A stretch of DNA of 64,000 bases from Vibrio rumoiensis. GTDB taxonomy: Bacteria; Pseudomonadota; Gammaproteobacteria; Enterobacterales; Vibrionaceae. Below are positions 1-7,377 of this stretch, in pieces. Where the stretch lies: the NCBI RefSeq assembly GCF_002218045.2, contig NZ_AP018686.1:124001-188000 (forward strand), read 5' to 3'. Below the pieces are notes generated by a model. It did no database searches and had not been told where the DNA came from. It saw only the letters and a list, made by a program, of their open reading frames with translations. The position numbers were made by a program, and so were the translations under genes. The stretch's first letter is position 1; each line of letters begins with the position of its first letter.

Positions 1-1
1 T

Positions 2-841
2 TTTTTGCTGTAAGTATTTTCGATGGCTATATACCGCGTTCACTGGGTAGGCCCCAAAATCAAAATCAGGCAGAAGGGTTTGTAAACCTCCGGATTCAAT
101 AAAGGGATCGACGGCAAAATCAGGGCTAATGGTAAAGACATTGGCATGAACGGCCAGATAAGCGGATGCCAACGCATTGTTAACCGAGATAGTCGGTTGG
201 ATGGTAAAGCGAAAAGTTTCACCGTTTTTGTAGCATTGTCTCAGTTTTGGGCCCTTATGGTTACTGTCATACACCGCGGGAAGCTTGGAAAGATCTTGCG
301 GAATGAGAGGCTCACCGAAATGCTTGATAAAGGCCGTAGAGGCGCACACTTTGAGTGACATGTGGCCAACGGGCACTGCAATTAGATCTGAATCGGCTAA
401 ATGACCAATACGAATCGCTAAGTCGTAACCTTCTGAGACAAGGTCAACAAAGCGATCATTTAACACCACATCGATATTAATATCCGGGTGTTGTTGAATA
501 AATTGCGCAATAAATGGCATTAAAACACATTCACCAAAGGTCGTTGGGGCGCTAATTCGTAACCGTCCGGCAATTTGTTGTTGGTCGGTGCGTAATCCAA
601 CTTCTACCATCGAAATATCATCTAATATTCGCTTGGCTTGTTCGTAATACGCCTTGCCTGCGTCGGTAAGTTGCAGCCCGCGAGTCGAGCGGTGAATCAA
701 CCTAACTTCTAATAAATTTTCAAGCTGAGTGATGTGAGTGCTCATTAACGCTTTGGTTTTTCCAAGATGCTGCGCTGCGGCGGTGTATGAGCCTTTTTCG
801 GCCACATGGACGAAGCTATTCATTAAGTTAAGTTTATCCAT
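2..841 (-). CDS. LysR-family transcriptional regulator, C-terminus cut by window edge
   Basis: The minus-strand frame is open from an ATG at 841 to the left edge (280 codons visible). The first 60 residues form a LysR winged helix-turn-helix: SFVHVAEKGSYTAAAQHLGK followed by a region ending in THITQLENLLEVRLIHRSTR. After it comes a substrate-binding domain of the CrgA/YafC-like type (RISAPTTFGE, DLVSEGYDLAIRIG). The stop codon lies outside the window, so the protein is near but not fully complete. It is divergent from the dioxygenase-doxX pair across about 160 bp. By the usual LysR arrangement it may control them; this is inferred from position only. Confidence 0.9.
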   Translation of the reverse strand, partial: MDKLNLMNSFVHVAEKGSYTAAAQHLGKTKALMSTHITQLENLLEVRLIHRSTRGLQLTDAGKAYYEQAKRILDDISMVEVGLRTDQQQIAGRLRISAPTTFGECVLMPFIAQFIQQHPDINIDVVLNDRFVDLVSEGYDLAIRIGHLADSDLIAVPVGHMSLKVCASTAFIKHFGEPLIPQDLSKLPAVYDSNHKGPKLRQCYKNGETFRFTIQPTISVNNALASAYLAVHANVFTISPDFAVDPFIESGGLQTLLPDFDFGAYPVNAVYSHRKYLQQK

Positions 842-1000
842 GTTTCCTACATCCTGCGATTTTACTGTAAAAAATTATTGAACAATGTGTTTATTATTAG
901 CTGTATTGTCAATTAAACGCAAGTGACGCAAACTCTATTTCATCCAGTCGGGAATGCTCAAAGTGAGTGATCCCTTAACATGTTTGTGAAAGGAGAGAGT

Positions 1001-1780
1001 ATGAAGTTAGCGCCTGTGATGTTTGTTGGTCATGGCTCTCCAATGTTTGCCATTGAGCAAAGTCATGCACGTGATTTACTTGAACAGCATCGAACGGTGT
1101 TTGATGGCGTTAAAGCGATTGTGATTGTTTCTGCGCATTGGGTGACCAATGGTTTTACTGGCGTGACGTCAGATAAAGCGCCGCAAACCATTCATGACTT
1201 TGGTGGTTTTCCCACACAGTTATATCAATTGGAATATCCGGCATCAGGATCGCCTGAATTAGCGAAGGCAATTCAGAGCTTATTGGAAGCCGACGGTTTG
1301 GATGTTCGGTTGCAAGATCAGCGTGGTTTAGACCATGGTGCTTGGGTGCCATTAATGCATTTAGTGCCAAATGCAACTATTCCAGTGGTTCAGGTGTCTA
1401 TCAATTCGCATGCCTCTGGTGATGATGTTTATCGCCTAGGTGAGCAACTGGGTTGTTTACGTGAACAAGGTATCGCCGTGATTGGGTCAGGGTCGATTAC
1501 TCACAATTTACGTGATCTTGTTTTGGACTCAAAGCAGGCGGCCGATTATGTGGTGGAATTTGAACAATGGGTTCGGCTGCAAATCACGGAGTGTAATCCA
1601 CAAGCCTTGCTAGATGCTCCAAACTTACAAGCGCATTTTTTTCGTGCTCATCCTACTCATGAGCATTATCTACCCCTGCTCGTTGCGTTAGGTGCTAGTC
1701 GCCATCGTGATCAGGTTTCAGTGATTGAAGGTGGTATTCAGCACCACGCTTTATCAATGGAATCGTATTTGTGGCAGTAA
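1001..1780 (+). CDS. ygiD: DODA-type extradiol aromatic ring-opening dioxygenase (YgiD-like)
   Basis: This is a class III extradiol dioxygenase of the 4,5-DOPA dioxygenase family, close in length to E. coli YgiD. Likely metal-binding histidines are visible: HGSP (H11), SAHW (H46), SITHNL (H168) and HEHYLP (H220/H222), with the family segment TIHDFGGFP at about 62-71. The start at 1001 is chosen because AGGAG sits 5 nt upstream; an in-frame ATG at 980 would add seven residues but lacks such a site. It is followed 36 bp later by doxX, and both are divergent from a LysR gene. The natural substrate of bacterial YgiD-like enzymes is not settled, so a catechol-type ring cleavage is a family-level inference. 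Confidence 0.88.
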   Translation: MKLAPVMFVGHGSPMFAIEQSHARDLLEQHRTVFDGVKAIVIVSAHWVTNGFTGVTSDKAPQTIHDFGGFPTQLYQLEYPASGSPELAKAIQSLLEADGLDVRLQDQRGLDHGAWVPLMHLVPNATIPVVQVSINSHASGDDVYRLGEQLGCLREQGIAVIGSGSITHNLRDLVLDSKQAADYVVEFEQWVRLQITECNPQALLDAPNLQAHFFRAHPTHEHYLPLLVALGASRHRDQVSVIEGGIQHHALSMESYLWQ

Positions 1781-1816
1781 CTTTTATTTAGCCTGTTTTA
1801 TTCATAAGGATATTTT

Positions 1817-2266
1817 ATGTCAGTTTTACAACGTATTTTGCACTCACCAGCGAGCCTAGCGCCACTAATGTTACGTGTACCTGTTGGGGTGATTTTAATG
1901 GGGCATGGAGCTCAAAAATTATTTGGTTGGTTTGGCGGAGGTGGCCTTGCTGGCACGGGGCAATTTATGGCGTCATTAGGGTTAAATCCTGGTGAGCTAA
2001 TGGCCTTTTTAGCTGGTTCTGGTGAGTTTTTCGGTGGCCTATTTCTATTGCTTGGTTTGCTCACCCGCCCAGCAGCCGTGGTGGTTGCTTTTACCATGAT
2101 CGTTGCGATAGTCAGTGTGCATTTACCAAATGGTTTATTCCTAGCGAACGGTGGCTATGAGTTTGGATTAGCCTTGTTGGCGATGGCGGTGTCACTAGCC
2201 GTTTCAGGAGCGGGTTGCTTTGGATTAGATAACCTTCTTGCCAAAAGCTTTAAAGGTAAGTCGTGA
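1817..2266 (+). CDS. DoxX family membrane protein
   Basis: The 149-residue protein has four hydrophobic segments and typical DoxX features: LRVPVGVILMGHGAQKLFGWFGG near the N-terminus, then GSGEFFGGLFLLLGLLTRPAA and a glycine-rich C-terminal helix. It is an inner-membrane protein of a family linked to redox or thiol stress, but the biochemical role is unclear. AAGGA precedes the ATG. It lies just after the YgiD-like dioxygenase and ends at a hairpin terminator, so the two probably form one transcript. Confidence 0.88.
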   Translation: MSVLQRILHSPASLAPLMLRVPVGVILMGHGAQKLFGWFGGGGLAGTGQFMASLGLNPGELMAFLAGSGEFFGGLFLLLGLLTRPAAVVVAFTMIVAIVSVHLPNGLFLANGGYEFGLALLAMAVSLAVSGAGCFGLDNLLAKSFKGKS

Positions 2267-2300
2267 CAGAATAATATCTGGCAATAGCGCTCCACAAACG

Positions 2301-2332
2301 AAAATGCTCAGTGAAAAACTGGGCATTTTTTA
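2301..2332 (+). terminator. Rho-independent terminator after doxX
   Basis: AAAATGCTCAGT pairs with AACTGGGCATTTT (one G-T pair) around a short A-rich loop and runs into a T tract. It lies 35 bp after the doxX stop. Confidence 0.8.
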
Positions 2333-2402
2333 TGTTTACAATATTGTCGATAACCAAAGAAGGCGTACAATGGTTTAATCTAATTTTAAGTCGAGCCGGA
2401 AA

Positions 2403-3563
2403 ATGGAACTTACCCAAGCACTACAACAAATCCAACCTTCTTACATTCGTGAAATTCTGATGGATGCGCAAGCCGAAGGCGTGATCTCTTTAGCGGGAGG
2501 CCTACCTGATGGCAATACTTTTCCAATAGCCTTAATGGATGAGTCTTTAACCTCTTTGCCTCAAAAGCCCGCTTTATTTCAATATGGTCAAACCGCTGGT
2601 TATGGTCCATTGCTGGATTACTTTCGTACACAGTTTCAGCTTCCTGAGCATCATGAATCGTTAGTCTGTACTGGCTCTCAACAAGCCTTAGATTTAATTG
2701 CACGCGCATTTGTTAATCCAAATGACAAGGTGGTCATGGAAGCCCCAAGTTATCTAGGTGCGTTGCAAGTGTTTGGATTAGCGCAAGCGAATGTGATCAG
2801 TGTCTCCCAACAAGCGGATGGCCCCAATCTTGTTGAACTTGAATCCTGCTTTGCTGAGCAAGCGCCAAAATTGTTTTATGCGGTGCCCGATTTTCATAAC
2901 CCGACTGGCGTATCGTGGAGCCTGGAAGTCCGTAAAAAAGTCGCGCATTTGTGCCAACAATATGGTGTGACGCTGGTGGAAGATGTGCCTTATCGTGAGC
3001 TGCGTTTTATGGGCGAGATGCTACCTCTGGTGTCTAGCTTTTGCCCAGAAAGTGCTTTAGTGCTGCGTTCGTATTCAAAAATTGCGGCACCGGGTATGCG
3101 TATGGGCGTTGTGACGGGGAAAGCTGAATGGATCGCACCTCTGGTGAAAGTGAAGCAATGTGCGGATTTACATTCAAGCATTCCAATGCAAGCGGTGTTG
3201 CTTGATTTGCTCAACCACCAAAATTTTCCTGCCCACTTAGAAACGTTGCGTGCAATTTATCAAGAACGTTATTTGTGTTTAGCGGAGCAACTGACCGCTA
3301 AATTGCCACAAGGCTGTCACTTTAACCCAGTGGAAGGTGGAATGTTTATTTGGCTAACGTTGCCAGAGTGTGATGATTTCGCTTTAGCCAAGGCTGCGCT
3401 GCAAAATAAAGTCGCGGTAGTGCCTAGTTCCGTGTTTTATAAACAAGGTGAGAAAGTGACGCCTGCCCTTCGCTTAAACTTTACCAATGCAACTACCGAT
3501 GAATTAGTCGTGGCAGTAGAACGCTTAGTCGCTGTGATTAAAGCGGAATGTAAAGTGATCTAA
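2403..3563 (+). CDS. PLP-dependent aminotransferase, class I/II (2-aminoadipate/LysN-like)
   Basis: This 386-residue fold-type I aminotransferase carries ISLAGGLPDGNTFP near the N-terminus, YAVPDFHNPTGVSW (residue N of NPTG contacts PLP), EDVPYRELRF, and the PLP lysine in SYSKIAAPGMRMG at about residue 225. These match the aromatic/2-aminoadipate aminotransferase branch related to MocR C-terminal domains, but no DNA-binding domain is present. The exact substrate cannot be read from sequence. It is a single gene bounded by terminators on both sides. Confidence 0.88.
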   Translation: MELTQALQQIQPSYIREILMDAQAEGVISLAGGLPDGNTFPIALMDESLTSLPQKPALFQYGQTAGYGPLLDYFRTQFQLPEHHESLVCTGSQQALDLIARAFVNPNDKVVMEAPSYLGALQVFGLAQANVISVSQQADGPNLVELESCFAEQAPKLFYAVPDFHNPTGVSWSLEVRKKVAHLCQQYGVTLVEDVPYRELRFMGEMLPLVSSFCPESALVLRSYSKIAAPGMRMGVVTGKAEWIAPLVKVKQCADLHSSIPMQAVLLDLLNHQNFPAHLETLRAIYQERYLCLAEQLTAKLPQGCHFNPVEGGMFIWLTLPECDDFALAKAALQNKVAVVPSSVFYKQGEKVTPALRLNFTNATTDELVVAVERLVAVIKAECKVI

Positions 3564-3595
3564 TTTCACTCGGTAACGTATAACTCTTTTCAAAT

Positions 3596-3632
3596 AAGGC
3601 CGAAAACTGAGCGGTATTCGGCCTTTCATCTT
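3596..3632 (+). terminator. Rho-independent terminator after aminotransferase
   Basis: AAGGCCGAA and TTCGGCCTT form a perfect 9-bp stem around a 12-nt loop, followed by a T-rich tail. It lies 33 bp after the aminotransferase stop. Confidence 0.8.
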
Positions 3633-3759
3633 TTAATGATTATTTGCAACCTGCCTCATTAATATGATGGCGCTCATTTCACATACCTGCTTCATACTTA
3701 ATGTCATCAATAATTAATCTTCATTGGTTATTTTCTAATTATTCCTGATTTCAGATAAT

Positions 3760-4814
3760 AACTGCGACATTCATGGAATGGTGTAGAAGAGGAAACCAAC
3801 TGCTGAAAGTGGTACGCTCTTCTCGCCAAAGAAACAAGCGGACTACCATGAATTATCAGCAGTTGACCGAGGGAAGACGATACCAGATTTCTGCCCTTTT
3901 AGAACAGGGAATTTCAATTTCTGAAATTGCCAAAACCGTAAAATGTCACCGCTCAACTCTCTATAGAGAGTTGAGACGATGCGGTACAAAAGAACAATAT
4001 TCACCAGATACAGCCCAGCAACTATCTAGGGCAAAGCGATTAAACGCATCTAAGTATCGAGTACCGCAACAACGTGTCGAATTTATTGAGTTTTTAATAA
4101 CGCAAGACTGGAGTCCAGAGCAAATATCTCACGTTCTTACTCGTATTGGAGAAAAAGTCAGTCATGAATGGATTTACCGTTTTATTGCCTGCAATAAACG
4201 GCAAGGCGGTAAACTGTTTCGTCATTTACGCCAAGGTCATAAACGCTATAGAAGAGGCAAGAAAGATAAAGCTCCCGCAATAAAAAATGCCATTTCAATA
4301 GATGAAAGACCCAAAGATGTCGATAATCGTACACGTTTTGGTGATTGGGAAATTGATACAGTTCTTGGTAAACATGGTACGGGCGCTATTGTCACAATCT
4401 TAGAGCGAGCCACACGGTTTTATTTAGTAAAAAAAGTGCCTTCAAAATCAGCAGAAGATGTGACCAGAGCGACGATAGACTTATTACGGCCATACAAACG
4501 ATTTGTTCATACTATAACGGCCGATAATGGCAGAGAATTTGCGGGTCATATGGAAGTAGCACAAGCCTTAGAAACCGATGTGTATTTTGCTCACCCTTAT
4601 AGTTCTTGGGAGCGCGGTGCTAATGAAAATGCTAATGGCCTGTTGAGACAATATATCAAGAAAGGAACAGATTTACGGTCGGTGAGTGATGATGAAGTTG
4701 AGCGAGCCCAACTTCGGATAAATTATCGTCCAAAGAAGTGTTTAGGGTTCAAGCAACCAGCCGTCATTTTTAGCAAAATGATGTTGGCTGCTTGAAATTA
4801 CAAATGTCGCAGTT
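3760..4814 (+). mobile_element. IS30-family insertion sequence
   Basis: The element is bounded by perfect 12-bp inverted repeats, AACTGCGACATT at 3760-3771 and AATGTCGCAGTT at 4803-4814, with weaker similarity continuing inward on the left. It contains a single intact IS30 transposase. No convincing target duplication is seen; IS30 elements usually make only 2-3 bp. It sits in the gap between the aminotransferase and the fimbrial operon and does not visibly break a gene, though it may change transcription of the pilin gene 190 bp downstream. Confidence 0.88.
3848..4795 (+). CDS. IS30 family transposase
   Basis: The 315-residue transposase begins MNYQQLTEGRRYQIS and has an N-terminal helix-turn-helix (ISISEIAKTVKCHRSTLYRE, about 20-40). 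The DDE catalytic core is intact: first Asp in RFGDWEIDTVLG, second Asp in TADNGREF, and Glu in the GANENANGLLRQYI segment. All match IS30. An in-frame ATG at 3773 would add 25 residues starting inside the terminal repeat region; the start at 3848 fits the family better. The gene appears intact and potentially active. Confidence 0.9.
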   Translation: MNYQQLTEGRRYQISALLEQGISISEIAKTVKCHRSTLYRELRRCGTKEQYSPDTAQQLSRAKRLNASKYRVPQQRVEFIEFLITQDWSPEQISHVLTRIGEKVSHEWIYRFIACNKRQGGKLFRHLRQGHKRYRRGKKDKAPAIKNAISIDERPKDVDNRTRFGDWEIDTVLGKHGTGAIVTILERATRFYLVKKVPSKSAEDVTRATIDLLRPYKRFVHTITADNGREFAGHMEVAQALETDVYFAHPYSSWERGANENANGLLRQYIKKGTDLRSVSDDEVERAQLRINYRPKKCLGFKQPAVIFSKMMLAA

Positions 4815-5005
4815 CGGAGTTGAATTTGGGTTTATTCAATTTATTTTTACTTAATAATATTAATATTAAGTTGGTCTTACTTTCATTTTCGATTCCTATT
4901 TATTTCATACTAGATTGTTTTTTTATTCGACTAAATTAAATGAGTGATTGTCAAGGTCACGTCAACTTTTATGAAAACATCCGTTAAACGGTAAAAGGAA
5001 TTATT

Positions 5006-5569
5006 ATGAAAAAAACAGCAATAACACTTGCGATGCTCGGCTTAGCTGCAGCGTCGTCGAATGCATTCGCCGATGGTAATGATACAGCGTCAGTCACACT
5101 TACTCATGCGGTGCCATTAGTATGTAATATTGGTTTACTGGCAACCGGTGATACGGACACATCGCTTGGTGAAATCGCAGAATTAAGTGCGGGACATAAT
5201 AAAATATTAGAGCTGAATAATATTACTGATAAAAATCCACAAACGATCAGTGGGGCGGTAAAGTGTAACTCTAATGATGGCTATAACATTGATGTCAGCC
5301 TCGCTAATGGTGGGTTATTTAATAGTGATGGTGGAGATACCATCAGTTATACGCTTACACCTGAGGTTAAGAATGGAACGAGCCTTCAAGCTACCAATGC
5401 ACCATTTACTTATAGCAGCGGTGCGAACATGAATGGTGTATTTACTTCAGTCTATGATCCAAGTGAACAACAATTCAAACTCATTTTAAAAACAACTGCG
5501 GGTGCGTTTGATAATGCAGGTAGTGGTCACTACACCGAAACGATTACCTTTTCTCTTGTCGCTTTATAG
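5006..5569 (+). CDS. Putative major fimbrial subunit (pilin), CS1/alpha-fimbria-like
   Basis: The 187-residue protein starts with a clear Sec signal peptide, ending about NAFA|DG at residue 22. The rest is Ser/Thr/Asn/Gly-rich and beta-prone, with two cysteines (in PLVCNIG and GAVKCNSN) suited to one disulfide. The C-terminus ends in a beta strand (HYTETITFSLVAL), as in subunits exchanged through chaperone and usher. AAAGGAATTATT precedes the ATG. It is the first gene of an operon with a periplasmic chaperone and usher, which supports the pilin call more strongly than its own sequence. Confidence 0.75.
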   Translation: MKKTAITLAMLGLAAASSNAFADGNDTASVTLTHAVPLVCNIGLLATGDTDTSLGEIAELSAGHNKILELNNITDKNPQTISGAVKCNSNDGYNIDVSLANGGLFNSDGGDTISYTLTPEVKNGTSLQATNAPFTYSSGANMNGVFTSVYDPSEQQFKLILKTTAGAFDNAGSGHYTETITFSLVAL

Positions 5570-5582
5570 TTTTGTAAAATAA

Positions 5583-5612
5583 AAAGAGGGGGGCTTCCTC
5601 CTCTTTATTATT
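5583..5612 (+). terminator. Hairpin between pilin and chaperone genes
   Basis: AAAGAGG pairs with CCTCTTT around a G/C-rich loop, followed by an ATTATTTAA tail. Leaky terminators after the major subunit gene are common in fimbrial operons and would lower chaperone and usher expression; the leakiness is inferred. Confidence 0.6.
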
Positions 5613-5624
5613 TAAGGTTGCACT

Positions 5625-5667
5625 ATGTTTAAAATAATATTTTTTATTATTACTTCGCTATTTTCTA
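5625..5667 (+). pseudogene. 5' fragment of split fimbrial chaperone gene (signal peptide start)
   Basis: An ATG at 5625 preceded by AAGGTTG encodes MFKIIFFIITSLFS, a signal-peptide core, then runs into the IS630-family element at 5668. Joining base 5667 to base 6761 (removing the element and one TA) gives MFKIIFFIITSLFSISALA followed by NVMITPLS, a complete signal peptide in frame with the chaperone body. The present gene is therefore split by the insertion. Confidence 0.85.
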
Positions 5668-6758
5668 TACCCGTGATCATTGAAGATGCTTGATTTTATC
5701 TTTTAACAGGATCATGCTAACAAACATGAAAATAGAATTATCCAACCAGAAGAAGAAACAGCTCGAACGAATGCATGACTCTGCGCGTGATGGTCGAGTG
5801 CGCGACCGCATTAAAGCGGTCTTGCTTGCGTCTGAAGGTTGGTCAAATTCTATGATTTCGCAAGCTTTGCGAATTCATGAAACTACCGTTACTCGTCATA
5901 TCAATGATTACTTGAAATCTGAAAAACTCACACCAGAAAATGGCGGTTCTCAGAGTAAGCTCAATGCAGCGGAAACAATGGCGCTTATTGAGCACCTCGC
6001 TGAGAATACTTACTTTCATACTCATCAAATTGTTGATTACGTTCAGTCTGAATTTCAGGTCACCTATACGGTTGCTGGTATGAACAAATGGCTACATCAC
6101 AATGGTTTTTCTTACAAACAACCTAAAGGTGTTCCTCATAAGTTTAACCCTGAAGCTCAACACGCTTTCATTGAATATTATCGTGAACTGAAACAACGCG
6201 GCGAGCCTATCTTATTTATGGATGCTGTGCATCCAAGCCAAGCGACCAAAATCACTTACGGCTGGATCCGTAAAGGTGAAGATAAAGTGATTGAAACCAC
6301 GGGTAGCCGTACTCGGTTAAATTACATTGGTGCTTTAAACTTAAATAATATTTCAGCCACGGTTGTTGAAAATTACGACACGGTAAACAGTGAGAATATT
6401 GCTCGTTTCCTTTGGAAACTTAAGAAAGAACATTACCCATTAGAACAAAAAGTACACATTGTTTTAGATGGTGCAGGCTATCACCGTAGCCAGTTAGTCA
6501 AAGACTTTGCAACCATGCTGAATATTGAGCTTCATTATTTGCCTCCTTACAGCCCCAATTTAAACCCAATTGAGCGACTGTGGAAGGTGATGCATGAACA
6601 TGCAAGAAACAATGTATATTTCCCCACAAAGGCATCCTTTAAGGGTGCCATCGATACATTTTTTGATGTGACTTTACCTGAAGTTGCAAGTTCACTAATG
6701 TCTCGAATTAATGATAACTTTCAAGTATTGAAACCTGCAACTTCAAGTTGATTGGGTA
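5668..6758 (+). mobile_element. IS630-family insertion sequence, copy 1 (in chaperone gene)
   Basis: The element is 1,091 bp long and flanked by TA at 5666-5667 and 6759-6760, the target duplication expected of IS630/Tc1-mariner elements. Its ends are imperfect inverted repeats: both begin TACCC and share TTGAAG at the same distance (positions 13-18 from each end). It has exactly the same length as the copy at 12580-13670. The insertion disrupts the fimbrial chaperone gene within its signal peptide. Confidence 0.93.
5714..6751 (+). CDS. IS630 family transposase, copy 1
   Basis: The protein has an N-terminal helix-turn-helix region (SNSMISQALRIHETTVTRHI), a second winged helix, and an intact DDE core: Asp in LFMDAVHPSQ, Asp in IVLDGAGYHRS, and Glu in NLNPIERLWKVMHE. 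The ATG at 5714 (MLTNMKIELSNQ) is chosen; TTG at 5690 or ATG at 5726 are alternatives, since the AGGA upstream is poorly spaced for each. It differs from copy 2 by scattered substitutions through its whole length, so the copies are not a very recent duplication. The stop TGA overlaps the TTG that opens the downstream chaperone remnant. Confidence 0.92.
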   Translation: MLTNMKIELSNQKKKQLERMHDSARDGRVRDRIKAVLLASEGWSNSMISQALRIHETTVTRHINDYLKSEKLTPENGGSQSKLNAAETMALIEHLAENTYFHTHQIVDYVQSEFQVTYTVAGMNKWLHHNGFSYKQPKGVPHKFNPEAQHAFIEYYRELKQRGEPILFMDAVHPSQATKITYGWIRKGEDKVIETTGSRTRLNYIGALNLNNISATVVENYDTVNSENIARFLWKLKKEHYPLEQKVHIVLDGAGYHRSQLVKDFATMLNIELHYLPPYSPNLNPIERLWKVMHEHARNNVYFPTKASFKGAIDTFFDVTLPEVASSLMSRINDNFQVLKPATSS

Positions 6759-7377
6759 TATATCAGCTTTAGCTAATGTCATGATCACACCACTTTCAAT
6801 GGATATAGATATAAAAAAACCAGTATCGAGTTATACCATTGAAAATAAATCTGGTGAGCAACAAACCTATTTGGTTAAAACCTATTATCGGACGATGGAT
6901 TCGATGGGGCGAGAAATTAATAAAGAAACTAAAGAATTAAGAATTTTCCCGAGCAAAATCATATTGAATCCAAGTCAATCGAAAAGAATTAAAGTGATGT
7001 ACTTAGGGAAAAAGGCGATACCCGATGAGCGTTCTTATCGAGTGATTTTTGAACCGATCACGGTGGGTGAACAAGAAGGGGTGAAGTTTAATTATAAATT
7101 TGTCACTTCCGTATACGTGACACCAGAAAAAGCCGAACATAATCTCGTGGCTAAAATGGATGCCGGTAAGATTTATATTCAAAATCTAGGGAATAAACAC
7201 GCGGTACTCAATAATTGGGGATTAGTGTTTAACCAAGGTTCTAGTGGTGAAGTGACTTATAAAGATGCACTGCCTACGATTAATATGCTCGCGAAGTCTC
7301 ATGTAGTGCTTCCCATCAAATCTGGCATTGCTCCACAGAGCGTTAATTCGATTGATATTCTTGAATTTGAAAAATGA
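6748..7377 (+). CDS. Fimbrial periplasmic chaperone, 5'-truncated by IS630 insertion
   Basis: This is an immunoglobulin-like pilus chaperone of the CS1/alpha type (for example FPSKIILNPSQSKRIKVMYLG and ERSYRVIFEPI, the strand regions that contact subunits). The remaining frame could start only at a TTG at 6748 inside the end of the insertion element, giving MIGYISALANVMIT. This lacks the hydrophobic core of the signal peptide, so export to the periplasm should fail. The intact gene began at 5625. Its stop overlaps the usher start by 4 bp (ATGA), showing tight translational coupling in the original operon. It is best regarded as an insertionally inactivated gene. Confidence 0.85.
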   Translation: MIGYISALANVMITPLSMDIDIKKPVSSYTIENKSGEQQTYLVKTYYRTMDSMGREINKETKELRIFPSKIILNPSQSKRIKVMYLGKKAIPDERSYRVIFEPITVGEQEGVKFNYKFVTSVYVTPEKAEHNLVAKMDAGKIYIQNLGNKHAVLNNWGLVFNQGSSGEVTYKDALPTINMLAKSHVVLPIKSGIAPQSVNSIDILEFEK

